A stretch of DNA of 64,000 bases, taken from the NCBI GenBank assembly GCA_963720695.1, contig CAVRGG010000001.1:372001-436000 (forward strand), in the 5' to 3' direction. The first letter of the stretch is position 1. Each line of letters opens with the position of its first letter. Source of the DNA: UBA668 sp963720695. Lineage in GTDB: Bacteria > Actinomycetota > Acidimicrobiia > Acidimicrobiales > Ilumatobacteraceae. Of this stretch, positions 8,417-17,162 are shown in pieces. A program made the translations under genes and the position numbers. Below the pieces are notes generated by a model. That model worked only from the letters and a program-made list of their open reading frames with translations, did no database searches and was not told the origin of the DNA.

Positions 8417-9951
8417 TGGGCCGCAAGATCCTCTTCGTCACCACCGACCAGCAGCGCTACGACGCGATCGGGTGCAACGGTGGCACGATCGCCCGCACGC
8501 CCGTCATCGACGCACTCGCCGCCCACGGGGTGCGCTACGAACGCGCTCATCCTCAGTCGGTGGTGTGCATGCCGTCGCGGTCGACGATGGTGACGGGTCA
8601 GTACCCGAGCACCCATGGCGTGTGGATGAACGGTGTCGCCCTGCCGGCCGACGCCCCATCCGTGGCGGCGGTCCTGCACGACGCGGGCTACCGCACGGCG
8701 ATCATCGGCAAACCGCACTTCGAGCCCTTCCTCGATCCGTTCGCGCGCTTCCCCGAGAACCGGTTCGCGCGGGAGGGCCTGGTGGGACTGCACCGCGGCT
8801 TCGAGCACTTCGAGTCGGCGACCCACGGTGGCCAGGGAATGCTGCACTATGCACGGTGGCTGGCGGCGACGCACCCCGAGGTGATCGGCATGTTCTACCC
8901 GGTGCTCGACGGGGCGCTGGAGGTCAACGCGTTGGGCGGTGGCGAGACCGGCGCGCCGCAGGTCTGGGAGAACGCGATCCCCAGGGAGTGGTACCACACC
9001 GATTGGGTCGCGGACCGCACGATCTCGTGGCTCGACTCGCTCGCCGCGGCCGACGACTGGTTCTGCTGGATGAGCTTCCCCGATCCGCACCACCCGTGGG
9101 ATCCCCCCAAGAGCGAGTTGGGTCGCATCGACTGGCGCGACGTGCCGTTGCCCGCCGGGTACGACGAGGACGCGGGGCGGCGCGAAGCGGTTCTCGACGC
9201 GAAGCCCCGGCACTGGCGGGCGTGGTACGACGGTCGGCTGGTGAGCAACTACGAGGCGCCGCACGACTGGGTGCCGGCGACCATGACGGCCGATCACGTG
9301 CGCGAGGTGAACCAGCGCAACGCGATCGAGTGCGAGCTCATCGACGAGGCGTTGGGCCGAGTCCTCGCCGCCATCGACGCACGAGGCTGGACCGAGGACG
9401 TCGACATCGTCTTCACCACCGACCACGGCGAGTTCCAGGGCGATTTCGGGCTGCTCTTCAAGGGGCCGTACCACGTCGACGCACTCATGCGACTCCCGCT
9501 GGTGTGGCGTCCCGCGCCCTCGTCCGCGCCGACACCGGCGACGGTCACCCGCCCCGTCGGACTGGTCGATCTGGCCCCGACGTTCTGCGCGATCGCAGGA
9601 CTCGCTGTGCCGGAGTGGATGGAGGGCAAGCCCCTCCCCGTCGACGACGACGATGCGGCCGGCCGTGGCTTCGAGCGTGTGCTCACGGAGTGGGACAGCG
9701 ACCTGTTCGGCGTCTCGGTCCATCTGCGCACCGTCACCCGCGACGGATGGGTGTGCACGACCTATCAGGCCGGGTACAGCCACGACGGGAGCGAGGGTGA
9801 GCTCTACGACCTGAGCGACGACCCGCTCCAACGCGTCAACCGGTGGGACGACCCGTCGTGCGCCGCCCTGCGTAGCGATCTGCTGGCCGACCTCTGGGAC
9901 CATCAGCCGGTCCAACAGCAGCCGCTGCGGCGCGTCGAGGCACCGGTCTGA
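8416..9951 (+). CDS. Type I sulfatase (arylsulfatase/choline-sulfatase-like)
   Basis: The 511-residue protein hydrolyses a sulfate ester. The maturation motif CMPSRSTMVTGQ places the formylglycine precursor at Cys51 in the canonical C-x-P-S-R form, so it needs a formylglycine-generating enzyme encoded elsewhere. Metal-site segments are LFVTTDQQRYD at the N-terminus (Asp10-Asp11 region) and TTDHGEFQGDFG in the middle. No signal peptide is evident, suggesting cytosolic action on an imported sulfate ester. It closes the run with the sugar-acid kinase and PdxA2-like gene; a sulfated sugar or sugar acid is a reasonable but unproven substrate. It is convergent with the anti-sigma gene, seven bases away. 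Confidence 0.87.
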   Translation: MGRKILFVTTDQQRYDAIGCNGGTIARTPVIDALAAHGVRYERAHPQSVVCMPSRSTMVTGQYPSTHGVWMNGVALPADAPSVAAVLHDAGYRTAIIGKPHFEPFLDPFARFPENRFAREGLVGLHRGFEHFESATHGGQGMLHYARWLAATHPEVIGMFYPVLDGALEVNALGGGETGAPQVWENAIPREWYHTDWVADRTISWLDSLAAADDWFCWMSFPDPHHPWDPPKSELGRIDWRDVPLPAGYDEDAGRREAVLDAKPRHWRAWYDGRLVSNYEAPHDWVPATMTADHVREVNQRNAIECELIDEALGRVLAAIDARGWTEDVDIVFTTDHGEFQGDFGLLFKGPYHVDALMRLPLVWRPAPSSAPTPATVTRPVGLVDLAPTFCAIAGLAVPEWMEGKPLPVDDDDAAGRGFERVLTEWDSDLFGVSVHLRTVTRDGWVCTTYQAGYSHDGSEGELYDLSDDPLQRVNRWDDPSCAALRSDLLADLWDHQPVQQQPLRRVEAPV

Positions 9952-9958
9952 CCAGCCG

Positions 9959-10627
9959 TCACTCGCCGGCGGCGCGCCGAGCCGAGCCCTCGTCGGTCCC
10001 GCCGACCGCTCGCAGCGCAGGTGACCGGCCGCTCCCTGACCGGGAACGGCGATCGCGAGGACCTGGTGCCGCGAGCAGCCAGATGAGCACCACGCTGAGT
10101 AGTTCGGGCAGGTGCGTCGCTTCGCCGACGAGCGGAGCGTTCCCGTTGAACAGGTCGATCAGTGCGGTCACTCCGAGGGCGCCTGCCAACACTGCGGCCA
10201 CGGGCAACATCGTGCGGGCACGTGCCGGGCGGGCGACCACCACCAGCAGACCCACGCCGTAGGCGAAGGTGAAGGCACCGAGATGACGCGTGGCGTGGGT
10301 GGTGGCGCTGTTCGCCTCGCCGGCCACGAGCGCCTGCAGCGCAAAGACGATGACATCGACGGCGACGACGAACAGCAGCACGCGTACGATGCTCCAACGG
10401 CTGGCCCGATCCGCGATCGCGTTGAGCTTCACGACCCGACGCGAGAGATCCGGCATCGGTGGTGCGGGCTGGACGCGAGCGGCGCGGTGGGTCGCATCCG
10501 CGATGGTCTCGAACCGTCGACACTCTGCGCACCCGGCGAGGTGAGCATCGAGCAGACGCGGCTCGACGCCCGGATCCTCACCATCGATACGGGCGGAGAT
10601 CGCCACTTGCCACGGTTCGCACGTCAC
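9959..10627 (-). CDS. Zinc-finger anti-sigma factor with four membrane segments
   Basis: About 222 residues. The N-terminus TCEPWQVAISARIDGEDPG leads to HLAGCAECRRF, the His-x3-Cys-x2-Cys core of a zf-HC2 anti-sigma domain. Four hydrophobic stretches follow (beginning near WSIVRVLLFVV, LGAFTFAYGVGLL, LPVAAVLAGALGV and LLSVVLIWLLA), so it is a membrane-anchored inhibitor. It is divergent from an ECF sigma factor, its likely partner. The GTG at 10625-10627 is chosen because family similarity starts there; an ATG at 10678 with GGAG eight bases upstream would add 17 residues and is a real alternative. Confidence 0.8.
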   Translation of the reverse strand: MTCEPWQVAISARIDGEDPGVEPRLLDAHLAGCAECRRFETIADATHRAARVQPAPPMPDLSRRVVKLNAIADRASRWSIVRVLLFVVAVDVIVFALQALVAGEANSATTHATRHLGAFTFAYGVGLLVVVARPARARTMLPVAAVLAGALGVTALIDLFNGNAPLVGEATHLPELLSVVLIWLLAAPGPRDRRSRSGSGRSPALRAVGGTDEGSARRAAGE

Positions 10628-10707
10628 AATTGATCCAGTCGTCCATATGGCCCATTTGGTTCCCGTCATGTTGACCATTCCCCGATCTCCGTGCAAACTC
10701 TCGGTTC

Positions 10708-11232
10708 ATGCGGGCGGCGGATCCATTGCAACGGTATGTCGAGGCGGCGGTCGAGGGCGACGATGTCGCCCTCGCCCGCCTCGTCACCGCGACCCAGCCG
10801 GCCGTCTGGAGGCTCTGTGCCGCGCTCGGATCGCCCGGCGTCGAGGAAGACCTCGTCCAGGAGACGTATCTCCGTGCGCTCAAATCGCTGCCGTCGTTCC
10901 GTGGTGAGACCCCGGTACAGATGTGGCTGCTCTCGATCGCCCGGCGGGTCTGTGCCGACGACGTCCGCAAGCGGCAGCGGATCCGTCGCCTCGCTGATCG
11001 GCTCGAGCAGTACCCGAGCGATCGGTTCACCGTCGACCACGAGTCGATCGAGGACCTGCTGGACAGCCTCGATCCCGACCGCCGAGAGGCCTTCGTGCTC
11101 ACCCAGGTGCTCGGACTCAGCTACGTCGAGGCCGCCGACGTGATGGAGTGCCCGATCGGCACGGTGCGGTCACGAGTCGCCCGGGCGCGCGCCGATCTCG
11201 CCGCCACGGTGGCGATCGCACTGGCGCAGTGA
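10708..11232 (+). CDS. ECF-type RNA polymerase sigma factor (SigC-like)
   Basis: The 174-residue protein has region 2 (ARLVTATQPAVWRLCAALGS then VEEDLVQETYLRALKSL), and region 4 with the helix-turn-helix around LSYVEAADVMECPIGTVRSRV. It directs RNA polymerase to a specific set of promoters in response to a signal relayed by an anti-sigma factor. The divergent zf-HC2 membrane protein, 80 bp away, is the expected regulator, and the arrangement resembles actinobacterial SigC-group loci. No good ribosome site precedes the ATG at 10708, so the mRNA may be leaderless. The following signalling gene begins 133 bp downstream. Confidence 0.87.
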   Translation: MRAADPLQRYVEAAVEGDDVALARLVTATQPAVWRLCAALGSPGVEEDLVQETYLRALKSLPSFRGETPVQMWLLSIARRVCADDVRKRQRIRRLADRLEQYPSDRFTVDHESIEDLLDSLDPDRREAFVLTQVLGLSYVEAADVMECPIGTVRSRVARARADLAATVAIALAQ

Positions 11233-11365
11233 CGGCGGCGTGACGCCACGGGGTGACTTTGGCCCCTGTTCCCACCACATCGTTGGTGCCGACAATTGTC
11301 TCACATTACGTGGTGACCCGATCACCCAGGTTGCCCGATCGACATGAGAGGGAGGAGCGCACTCC

Positions 11366-14314
11366 GTGGACGCCGTGGCGGCGTCGTGCTGTCCGGTGGA
11401 CCGCATCGACGACGGGACCTCGATGGCGGACCAGACCGTCGAACAGCGACTGGCCCTGGCCAGGTCGGCGCTCGACGGACTCATGGATCCGTGCGTGGTG
11501 CTGGCACCGACGCGCGATCGATCGGGGCGCATCATCGACTTCGTGTACGTCGATGCCAACCGAGCGGCCTGTGAATACAACGGTCTGTCCTACTCGGAGC
11601 AGATCGGCCGCACGTTGCTCCAGATGTACCCACAGCACCTCGAGAACGGGCTCTTCGACGCGTACGCGAAGGTTGTCGAGACCCACGATCCGCTCGCACG
11701 CCTCGACGAGACCTTTCCCGCTGAGCAGGCGAACGGCACGTTCCGGTACTTCGATCTGCGGGCGATGTGCGCCGGGGGCAACCTCGTGCTGTCGTGGCAT
11801 GACGGCACCCTCCGGCACGAGCAGGCGGTGGCCATCGCGGAGTCCGAGCGGCGGTATCGGATCCTGACCGGGCACTCCTCCGACGTCGTGTACGAGACGG
11901 ACCTCGACGGGATCATCCAGTGGGTGTCGCCGTCGGTCGAGCAGGTGCTGGGCTGGACTCCTGCGGAGGTCGTCGGCAAGCCGTCTGCGATGTTCATGGA
12001 CCCCGCGAGGGTGGAGGGAGTGGCCGCACACCGCCGCGCCGTGGCCGAAGGTCGTGCCTCGGACGCAGTGCTCGAGGTTCGTGCACTCACCGCGCACGGT
12101 GATCTGCGTTGGATGGAGGGCAAGGCCGAGGCCGTGAACGGCTTCGACGGCGCGGCATGCGGAGTGGTCGTCGGACTCCGCGACATCCAGCGTCAGGTGA
12201 CCTCCCGTCGCGCCGTCTCGACGCTCACGGCCGGCAACGCGATCCTGGTGCGGGCCGAGAGCGAGGCCGAGCTGTTGGTCCAGATGTGCAACGTCGCGGT
12301 GGAGGCCGGTGGGTACCGGCTCGCGTGGTACGGCCGTCCGATCGATGACGACGAGCGCTCGGTCGTGGCCGTGGCGACCAGCACCCTGAACGGTGACTAC
12401 GTCGACGAGATTCGAGTCTCGTGGGGGGACGGTCCTCGCGGCCAGGGGCCGACGGGGCGCGCCATCCGCCTCGGAGTCTCGAGTGCCGTCGAGGACTTTC
12501 TCCTCGACGCGACCTACCTCCCGTGGAGGGACACGGCGACCTCCCGCGGGCTCCGGTCGTCGGTGAGCATCCCCGTCCGCGTGGACGGCAGGATCGACGG
12601 TGCGTTCATGGTGTACGCCGCCGAGCCGAAGGCGTTCGACGCGGTGAGCGTCGACGTCCTCGAGAACCTCGCCGCCCAACTCGGCTACGGACTGGGACGG
12701 ATCCGAGACGCTGCCGGGCTGAAGGTCGCCGTCGCCGAGCAGCGACTTCTTCGCACCGCGATCGACCAATCCTCCGAGGCCATCGTGGTGACCGACACCA
12801 CCCCCAGCATCCGCTACGCGAACCCGGCGGCACTGCGCAGTACCGGCTTCAGCGAGGAAGAGGTGATCGGCGAGAACCCGCGGATCTTCCAGAGCGGTCT
12901 GCACGAGGAAGCCTTCTACGAGCAGATGTGGAGCCGGCTCGACGGCGGGCAGACCTGGCGAGGCGTTCTCATGAACCGTCGCAAGAACGGTGAGTTCTAC
13001 GAGGAGGACGCGAACATCACGCCCGTCCACGACGCCACCGGGCGACGCATCGCCTATGTGGCCGTCAAGCACGATCTCACCCGCGAGCGGAGGCTGGAGG
13101 CCGTGGTCTCTCGCGATCAGGCCGACCGGGACACGATCATCGAGCTGCTCCGCGACCTTCGTCCCTCCGACTCGATCGGGACGGCGGGCGCCGCGATCTG
13201 CCGGGCCGCGCGGCGACTCGACTCGATCGACGGTGCGATGGTGTTGCACATTGGTCACGACGGAACCGTCGTGACGATCGCAATCGACGGGCAGGTGCCC
13301 ACCGGCCAGGAGGTCGGTGACGCGATCAGCGTGGTCAACACCGACGAGTTCCTCGCCGCCATCGGTGAGGGTGCCTGGTGGGTCGACCTGAGCGATCCCG
13401 AGTCGTTGTACCTCCTCGATCCTGCGTACTACCTCGCCCTGAGGGACCAGGGATTCACTGCTGCCGCGTACGCGCCAGTGCGATGGGGCGGCGAGCTCAT
13501 CGGTCTGCTCGCTGCGGCCACTCGATCATCCGAGGCCGCGAGCCGGCTCCCGACACGGCTCGGGGTGCTGGCAGAGCTGGCCTCGTTCGCCGGAATGGTG
13601 CTCGGACCGCAGGCCGAAGCCAACGGTCAACGGGAGGAGCTGCGGCAAGAGCTGACCGACATCATCGAGCACGAGCGGTTCCACACCGTCTTCGAGCCGG
13701 TCGTCGATCTGGCATCCGGCGCGCCCGTGGGGTACGAGGCGCTGACGAGGTTCGACGACCACACGGCACCCGATCGCCGCTTCGCCATCGCACACAGTGT
13801 GGGGCTCGGCTCGGAGCTCGAGGTTGCCTGCGCACGCATGGCGCTCGCCGCGGCCGGAACCCTTCCCACCGATGTGTGGGTGGGTGTGAACTTCTCGCCG
13901 TCCACGTTGATCGACGGCAGCGCAGTGGACGTGGTGAGGGCGTCGCCACGGCCGGTCGTCGTCGAGATCACCGAGCACAGCGAGATCGAGAACTACGCAG
14001 CGGTTCGTCATGCGATCTCGCGGTTCGGGTCGGTCCGCGTGGCGGTCGACGATGCCGGCTCCGGCTTCGCCAGCCTTCGCCACATCCTCGAGTTGCAGCC
14101 CGACATCATCAAGCTCGACATCGCGCTCGTCCGTGACATCGACAGCGACCCGGCCCGTCAGGCGCTTGCCGCCGGCCTTCGTCACTTCGCGGCGCTCACC
14201 GGAACGACGATCATCGCCGAAGGTGTCGAGACCGCGGCGGAGGCGCACACGGTCCGCCAGCTCGGCGTCGACCTCGCCCAGGGCTACCTGTTCGACACCC
14301 GTCGCCGCGTCTGA
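11366..14314 (+). CDS. Multi-sensor PAS/GAF protein with C-terminal EAL (c-di-GMP phosphodiesterase) domain
   Basis: The 982-residue protein reads in order: a PAS-like region (about 20-145), PAS (about 155-275), GAF (about 285-450), PAS (about 465-585), a second GAF-like region (about 600-740) and EAL (about 760-980). The EAL domain keeps YEALTRF, VNFSP, EITEH, DDAGSGFASL, KLDIALV and AEGVET, so hydrolysis of cyclic di-GMP is plausible. There is no GGDEF domain. No membrane segment is obvious, so sensing is probably cytoplasmic. GTG at 11366 is used with GGGAGG about ten bases upstream; an internal ATG at 11423 is the alternative. It ends convergently with the lipoprotein gene over a strong hairpin. 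Confidence 0.87.
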   Translation: MDAVAASCCPVDRIDDGTSMADQTVEQRLALARSALDGLMDPCVVLAPTRDRSGRIIDFVYVDANRAACEYNGLSYSEQIGRTLLQMYPQHLENGLFDAYAKVVETHDPLARLDETFPAEQANGTFRYFDLRAMCAGGNLVLSWHDGTLRHEQAVAIAESERRYRILTGHSSDVVYETDLDGIIQWVSPSVEQVLGWTPAEVVGKPSAMFMDPARVEGVAAHRRAVAEGRASDAVLEVRALTAHGDLRWMEGKAEAVNGFDGAACGVVVGLRDIQRQVTSRRAVSTLTAGNAILVRAESEAELLVQMCNVAVEAGGYRLAWYGRPIDDDERSVVAVATSTLNGDYVDEIRVSWGDGPRGQGPTGRAIRLGVSSAVEDFLLDATYLPWRDTATSRGLRSSVSIPVRVDGRIDGAFMVYAAEPKAFDAVSVDVLENLAAQLGYGLGRIRDAAGLKVAVAEQRLLRTAIDQSSEAIVVTDTTPSIRYANPAALRSTGFSEEEVIGENPRIFQSGLHEEAFYEQMWSRLDGGQTWRGVLMNRRKNGEFYEEDANITPVHDATGRRIAYVAVKHDLTRERRLEAVVSRDQADRDTIIELLRDLRPSDSIGTAGAAICRAARRLDSIDGAMVLHIGHDGTVVTIAIDGQVPTGQEVGDAISVVNTDEFLAAIGEGAWWVDLSDPESLYLLDPAYYLALRDQGFTAAAYAPVRWGGELIGLLAAATRSSEAASRLPTRLGVLAELASFAGMVLGPQAEANGQREELRQELTDIIEHERFHTVFEPVVDLASGAPVGYEALTRFDDHTAPDRRFAIAHSVGLGSELEVACARMALAAAGTLPTDVWVGVNFSPSTLIDGSAVDVVRASPRPVVVEITEHSEIENYAAVRHAISRFGSVRVAVDDAGSGFASLRHILELQPDIIKLDIALVRDIDSDPARQALAAGLRHFAALTGTTIIAEGVETAAEAHTVRQLGVDLAQGYLFDTRRRV

Positions 14315-14351
14315 ACCGCCCGTCGCGGTGCGCCGAGTGGGTCCACGTCAC

Positions 14352-14380
14352 GGTCGGAGGCGGGAATCCCGCCTCCGACC
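14352..14380. terminator. Bidirectional hairpin terminator between convergent genes
   Basis: A perfect 14-bp inverted repeat (14352-14365 and 14367-14380, one central base) lies between the stop of the EAL protein and the stop of the lipoprotein gene. No T-run follows on either strand, so it would be an L-shaped terminator or an mRNA 3-prime-end stabiliser. Its sequence is unrelated to the 83-bp repeat. Confidence 0.7.
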
Positions 14381-14397
14381 ATGACAGGGGACCTCGA

Positions 14398-16632
14398 TCA
14401 GAGCGGGATGGGGGCGGGGACGAGGACTCCGGCGAGCGGGATGACGATCCCGTTCGAACCCTTGATCTCCGGAGCGACCGTGGCCACACCGTTGACCTTG
14501 ACCACGCCGCCCTCGACGGTGACGGTGAGTGGCTCGCCGTAGGCGGTCGGCACCGAGGTGAGCGTCCCCAGGAAGTTGATCGTGAGGGCGGACTCGACGA
14601 TGTGGAACGAGAGCAGGGCCGAGAGCCGTGCAGGATCGTTCTTGATCGCCTCCAGGGTGGCGGGGTCGACCGCGGCCAAGGCGTCGTTCGTCGGAGCGAA
14701 CAGCGTGATGGGTCCCAGGACCGTGGTGTCGTCGGTGAAGCCGCCTGCCGTGAGCAACTCGACCAGCGTCGAGAAGCGGGAGTCGGCCTTGAGGATGTCG
14801 AGCACCGACGGAGCGCTCGGGTCCGGCGGGGTCACCGGGATGGTGGTGGCCGGCGGCACGGTCGTCGCCGGCGGCACAGTGGTCGCCGGGGGCAGCGTGG
14901 AAGTCGGTGTGCCACCGACGACGATGCCCTGCTGATAGGCAGCTGCGAGGGTCGCCGCATCGATGATGCCGGTCTGCGGGACGCCGAGGCTCGCCTGCAG
15001 CGCCTTCACGGCGTCGACGACGGCCTGCGAGTAGACGCCGTCGATCGGGCCCGAGTAGAAGCCGAGATCGGTGAGCAGCTGCTGGAGTCCGATGGTCGAC
15101 TCGGTGAGAGCGCCCGTGATGTTGCCGTACTTGGCACGCAGCGCGGCGTCGGTGGCCTCGTCGTAGACGCCGGTGACGGGCACGCCGAGGCTCGCCTGCA
15201 GGGCGGACACCGAAGCCGTCATCTCGTCGGACCACTGCCCGTCGATCGGGCCGGTGTAGAAGCCGAGGGCGGTGAGCACCTGCTGGAGCCGCGAGGTGAA
15301 GATGGCCGCGGCCAGCGCTTCCTCCTGGCGGACGCTGTCGAGGTTGATGTCCGACGTACTGACCTCGTTGAGGGTGCCGTCGGTGAACTGCGCCGTGGTG
15401 AGCCGTACTTCGGCGGGATCGCCCTGCGGGTCGAAGCGCACGCCGCCGCTGACACCCTCGTAGTCGATGTCATCGCCGGCGGCGAGCTTGGTGAGGCAGT
15501 CGTCGACGGTCGAGCACGAGCGGCCGTCGTTGGTGACGCCGACGATCTGAGGACCGAAGCCCGCCGGATCGGAGGATCCGGCGATCTGCGCCGCGAGGGC
15601 GCCGATCACGGCGCAGTCGTACATCTGCGCGCCGTAGACGATCTGGGTGAGGTTGGGGAGCGCGGCCAGGCGATCGATGAACGCGCGGTCACCCGTCGCG
15701 CCGACCACCCGGAGGCCGTCGATGCGGGTCGGGTCGCCCGGGAAGGATCGGTTGGCGAGCTCGGGGTTGAACAAGCCGTCGAGACCGATGATCTTCGTCG
15801 CCGACACGCCGGTGCGCACGAGCGTGTCGACCTGACGGACGGCCTCGCCGTATGCGACCAGCACGACGACATCGGGATTGGAGGCGGCGATGGTGGCTGC
15901 TTCCTGGTCGAAGATCACCCGGCGGGGGTTGTAGGTGACGACGTTCACGGCCATCCCGCGAGCAGTGAGGACGCTCGTGAGACCGTTGCCGACGTTGATG
16001 CCGTAGTCGTCCTCGCGGGCGAGGATCGAGACCTTGTACGGCTGACCCTCGGGAAGCCCGGCGGCATCGCGCTGGGCGGTGATCTGGTCGGCGACGTAGC
16101 TGAGGGTGAACTCGTCGGGCATCGCTGTGCGGAAGAACACGTTGCCGGTGTCGAGCGTGGTCAGCTCCGGCGAGGTGGCCGATGCCGAACAGGCAACCGA
16201 GCCACGGGTGGCGAGCGCCTCGAGCGCTCCCTTGGCGCCGTTGGAGCTGACGGGGCCAAGGATCATGTTGGCGCCCTGGTCGATGAGGTCGTTGACCGCG
16301 GCGGCCGTGTCGCCGTCGAGTGACTCGTCGACCGAGATCACCTTCACCGGTCCGCCGTTCACGCCACCCGCAGCGTTGATGTCGTCGACGGCGAGAGTGA
16401 TCGCAGCCTCCTGCGCCGTCGCGAGCTCTGAGAGGATGCCGGCACCGGGCCGGACGTACCCGAACACCATGCCGGGTTCCCGGTTGTCGGCAGCGGTGGT
16501 CGTCGGTGCGGACGTCGTGGACGCTCCGCCGGTCGTGGCGGAGTCACTGCTGCTGTCGCTCGAACACGCGGCCAGTACCAGGGCTGCGGTCATGGCGACG
16601 GCGACGAGTCGCGTGGGGCGGTGGGGGGTCAT
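14398..16632 (-). CDS. Lipoprotein: branched-chain-type solute-binding domain + two peptidoglycan-binding repeats + FAS1 domain
   Basis: The 744-residue protein begins with a lipoprotein signal ending LVLAAC (lipid Cys23), then a Ser/Thr-rich tether. Residues about 55-430 form a Peripla_BP_6 (Leu/Ile/Val-type) solute-binding domain. Residues about 447-502 and 514-568 are two similar PG_binding_1 repeats, each with LG(F)Y(T/S)GPIDG and LQASLGVP. A Pro/Thr linker of three PPATTV units (about 581-598) leads to a fasciclin (FAS1) domain (about 608-744). It would sit on the outer membrane face and may bridge membrane and wall. No ABC permease or ATPase adjoins it. ATG at 16630-16632 has GGAG five bases upstream; longer upstream reading is not convincing. 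Ligand unknown. Confidence 0.88.
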   Translation of the reverse strand: MTPHRPTRLVAVAMTAALVLAACSSDSSSDSATTGGASTTSAPTTTAADNREPGMVFGYVRPGAGILSELATAQEAAITLAVDDINAAGGVNGGPVKVISVDESLDGDTAAAVNDLIDQGANMILGPVSSNGAKGALEALATRGSVACSASATSPELTTLDTGNVFFRTAMPDEFTLSYVADQITAQRDAAGLPEGQPYKVSILAREDDYGINVGNGLTSVLTARGMAVNVVTYNPRRVIFDQEAATIAASNPDVVVLVAYGEAVRQVDTLVRTGVSATKIIGLDGLFNPELANRSFPGDPTRIDGLRVVGATGDRAFIDRLAALPNLTQIVYGAQMYDCAVIGALAAQIAGSSDPAGFGPQIVGVTNDGRSCSTVDDCLTKLAAGDDIDYEGVSGGVRFDPQGDPAEVRLTTAQFTDGTLNEVSTSDINLDSVRQEEALAAAIFTSRLQQVLTALGFYTGPIDGQWSDEMTASVSALQASLGVPVTGVYDEATDAALRAKYGNITGALTESTIGLQQLLTDLGFYSGPIDGVYSQAVVDAVKALQASLGVPQTGIIDAATLAAAYQQGIVVGGTPTSTLPPATTVPPATTVPPATTIPVTPPDPSAPSVLDILKADSRFSTLVELLTAGGFTDDTTVLGPITLFAPTNDALAAVDPATLEAIKNDPARLSALLSFHIVESALTINFLGTLTSVPTAYGEPLTVTVEGGVVKVNGVATVAPEIKGSNGIVIPLAGVLVPAPIPL
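14845..14898. repeat. Three 18-bp tandem units encoding PPATTV
   Basis: Units 14845-14862, 14863-14880 and 14881-14898 differ at a few positions and, read on the minus strand, encode the Pro/Thr linker between the peptidoglycan-binding repeats and the FAS1 domain of the lipoprotein. Such units can change number by slippage and so alter linker length. Confidence 0.75.
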
Positions 16633-16898
16633 GTCGTCTCCTGTCGTGCGGTCGGCGAGACGGCAGGGTCGACAGACCCCGCGGCGGTGCCACGCTCGGT
16701 ACTTGTCATCGGCCGTAGTGTGCGGGAACTTGAGGGGTGGGTCACCACCCACTTGGGGTGAACGATCCGCCATCGACCGTAGTTGACGGCGCAGAGGCGG
16801 GTGGGTGACCTCGCCGGGATCCGCCTGCGGCGATCCGCTCTGTCGTACTCTCCGCGCAGTGGTTGGACCCGAAGGGGGTCCCCGCCAAGGAGATGATC

Positions 16899-17084
16899 AT
16901 GATCCGAGGTCTCATCGCTGCAGCACTCGTGCTGCTGATCGCGACGTTCCCGGCCACGTGGATGCTGATGCTGTTCCTGGGCAACATCGGCACCAACCTG
17001 AGCTACTGGGGCACTCTGCCCCTCGGCATTCTCGTGTCCACCCTGCTGTCGGGTTCGGTCGGTTCGAGCTATCGCACTCCCTGA
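16899..17084 (+). CDS. Small two-helix membrane protein
   Basis: A 61-residue protein, MIRGLIAAALVLLIATFP onward, with two hydrophobic segments (about 3-28 and 37-53) separated by GNIGTNLSY, and a short polar tail. AAGGAG ends six bases before the ATG at 16899, which supports this start over the ATG at 16893 that abuts the ribosome site. It precedes the MFS gene on the same strand by 78 bp. No family recognised; the good ribosome site and clean membrane pattern are the reasons for calling it. Confidence 0.55.
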   Translation: MIRGLIAAALVLLIATFPATWMLMLFLGNIGTNLSYWGTLPLGILVSTLLSGSVGSSYRTP

Positions 17085-17162
17085 GAGGATTCGGCGGCCG
17101 AGGTGAGCTCCCCACCGCTACGGTGAGGCGCTCATGCCTCCCGCCGAAGCCCTCCACCGCGG

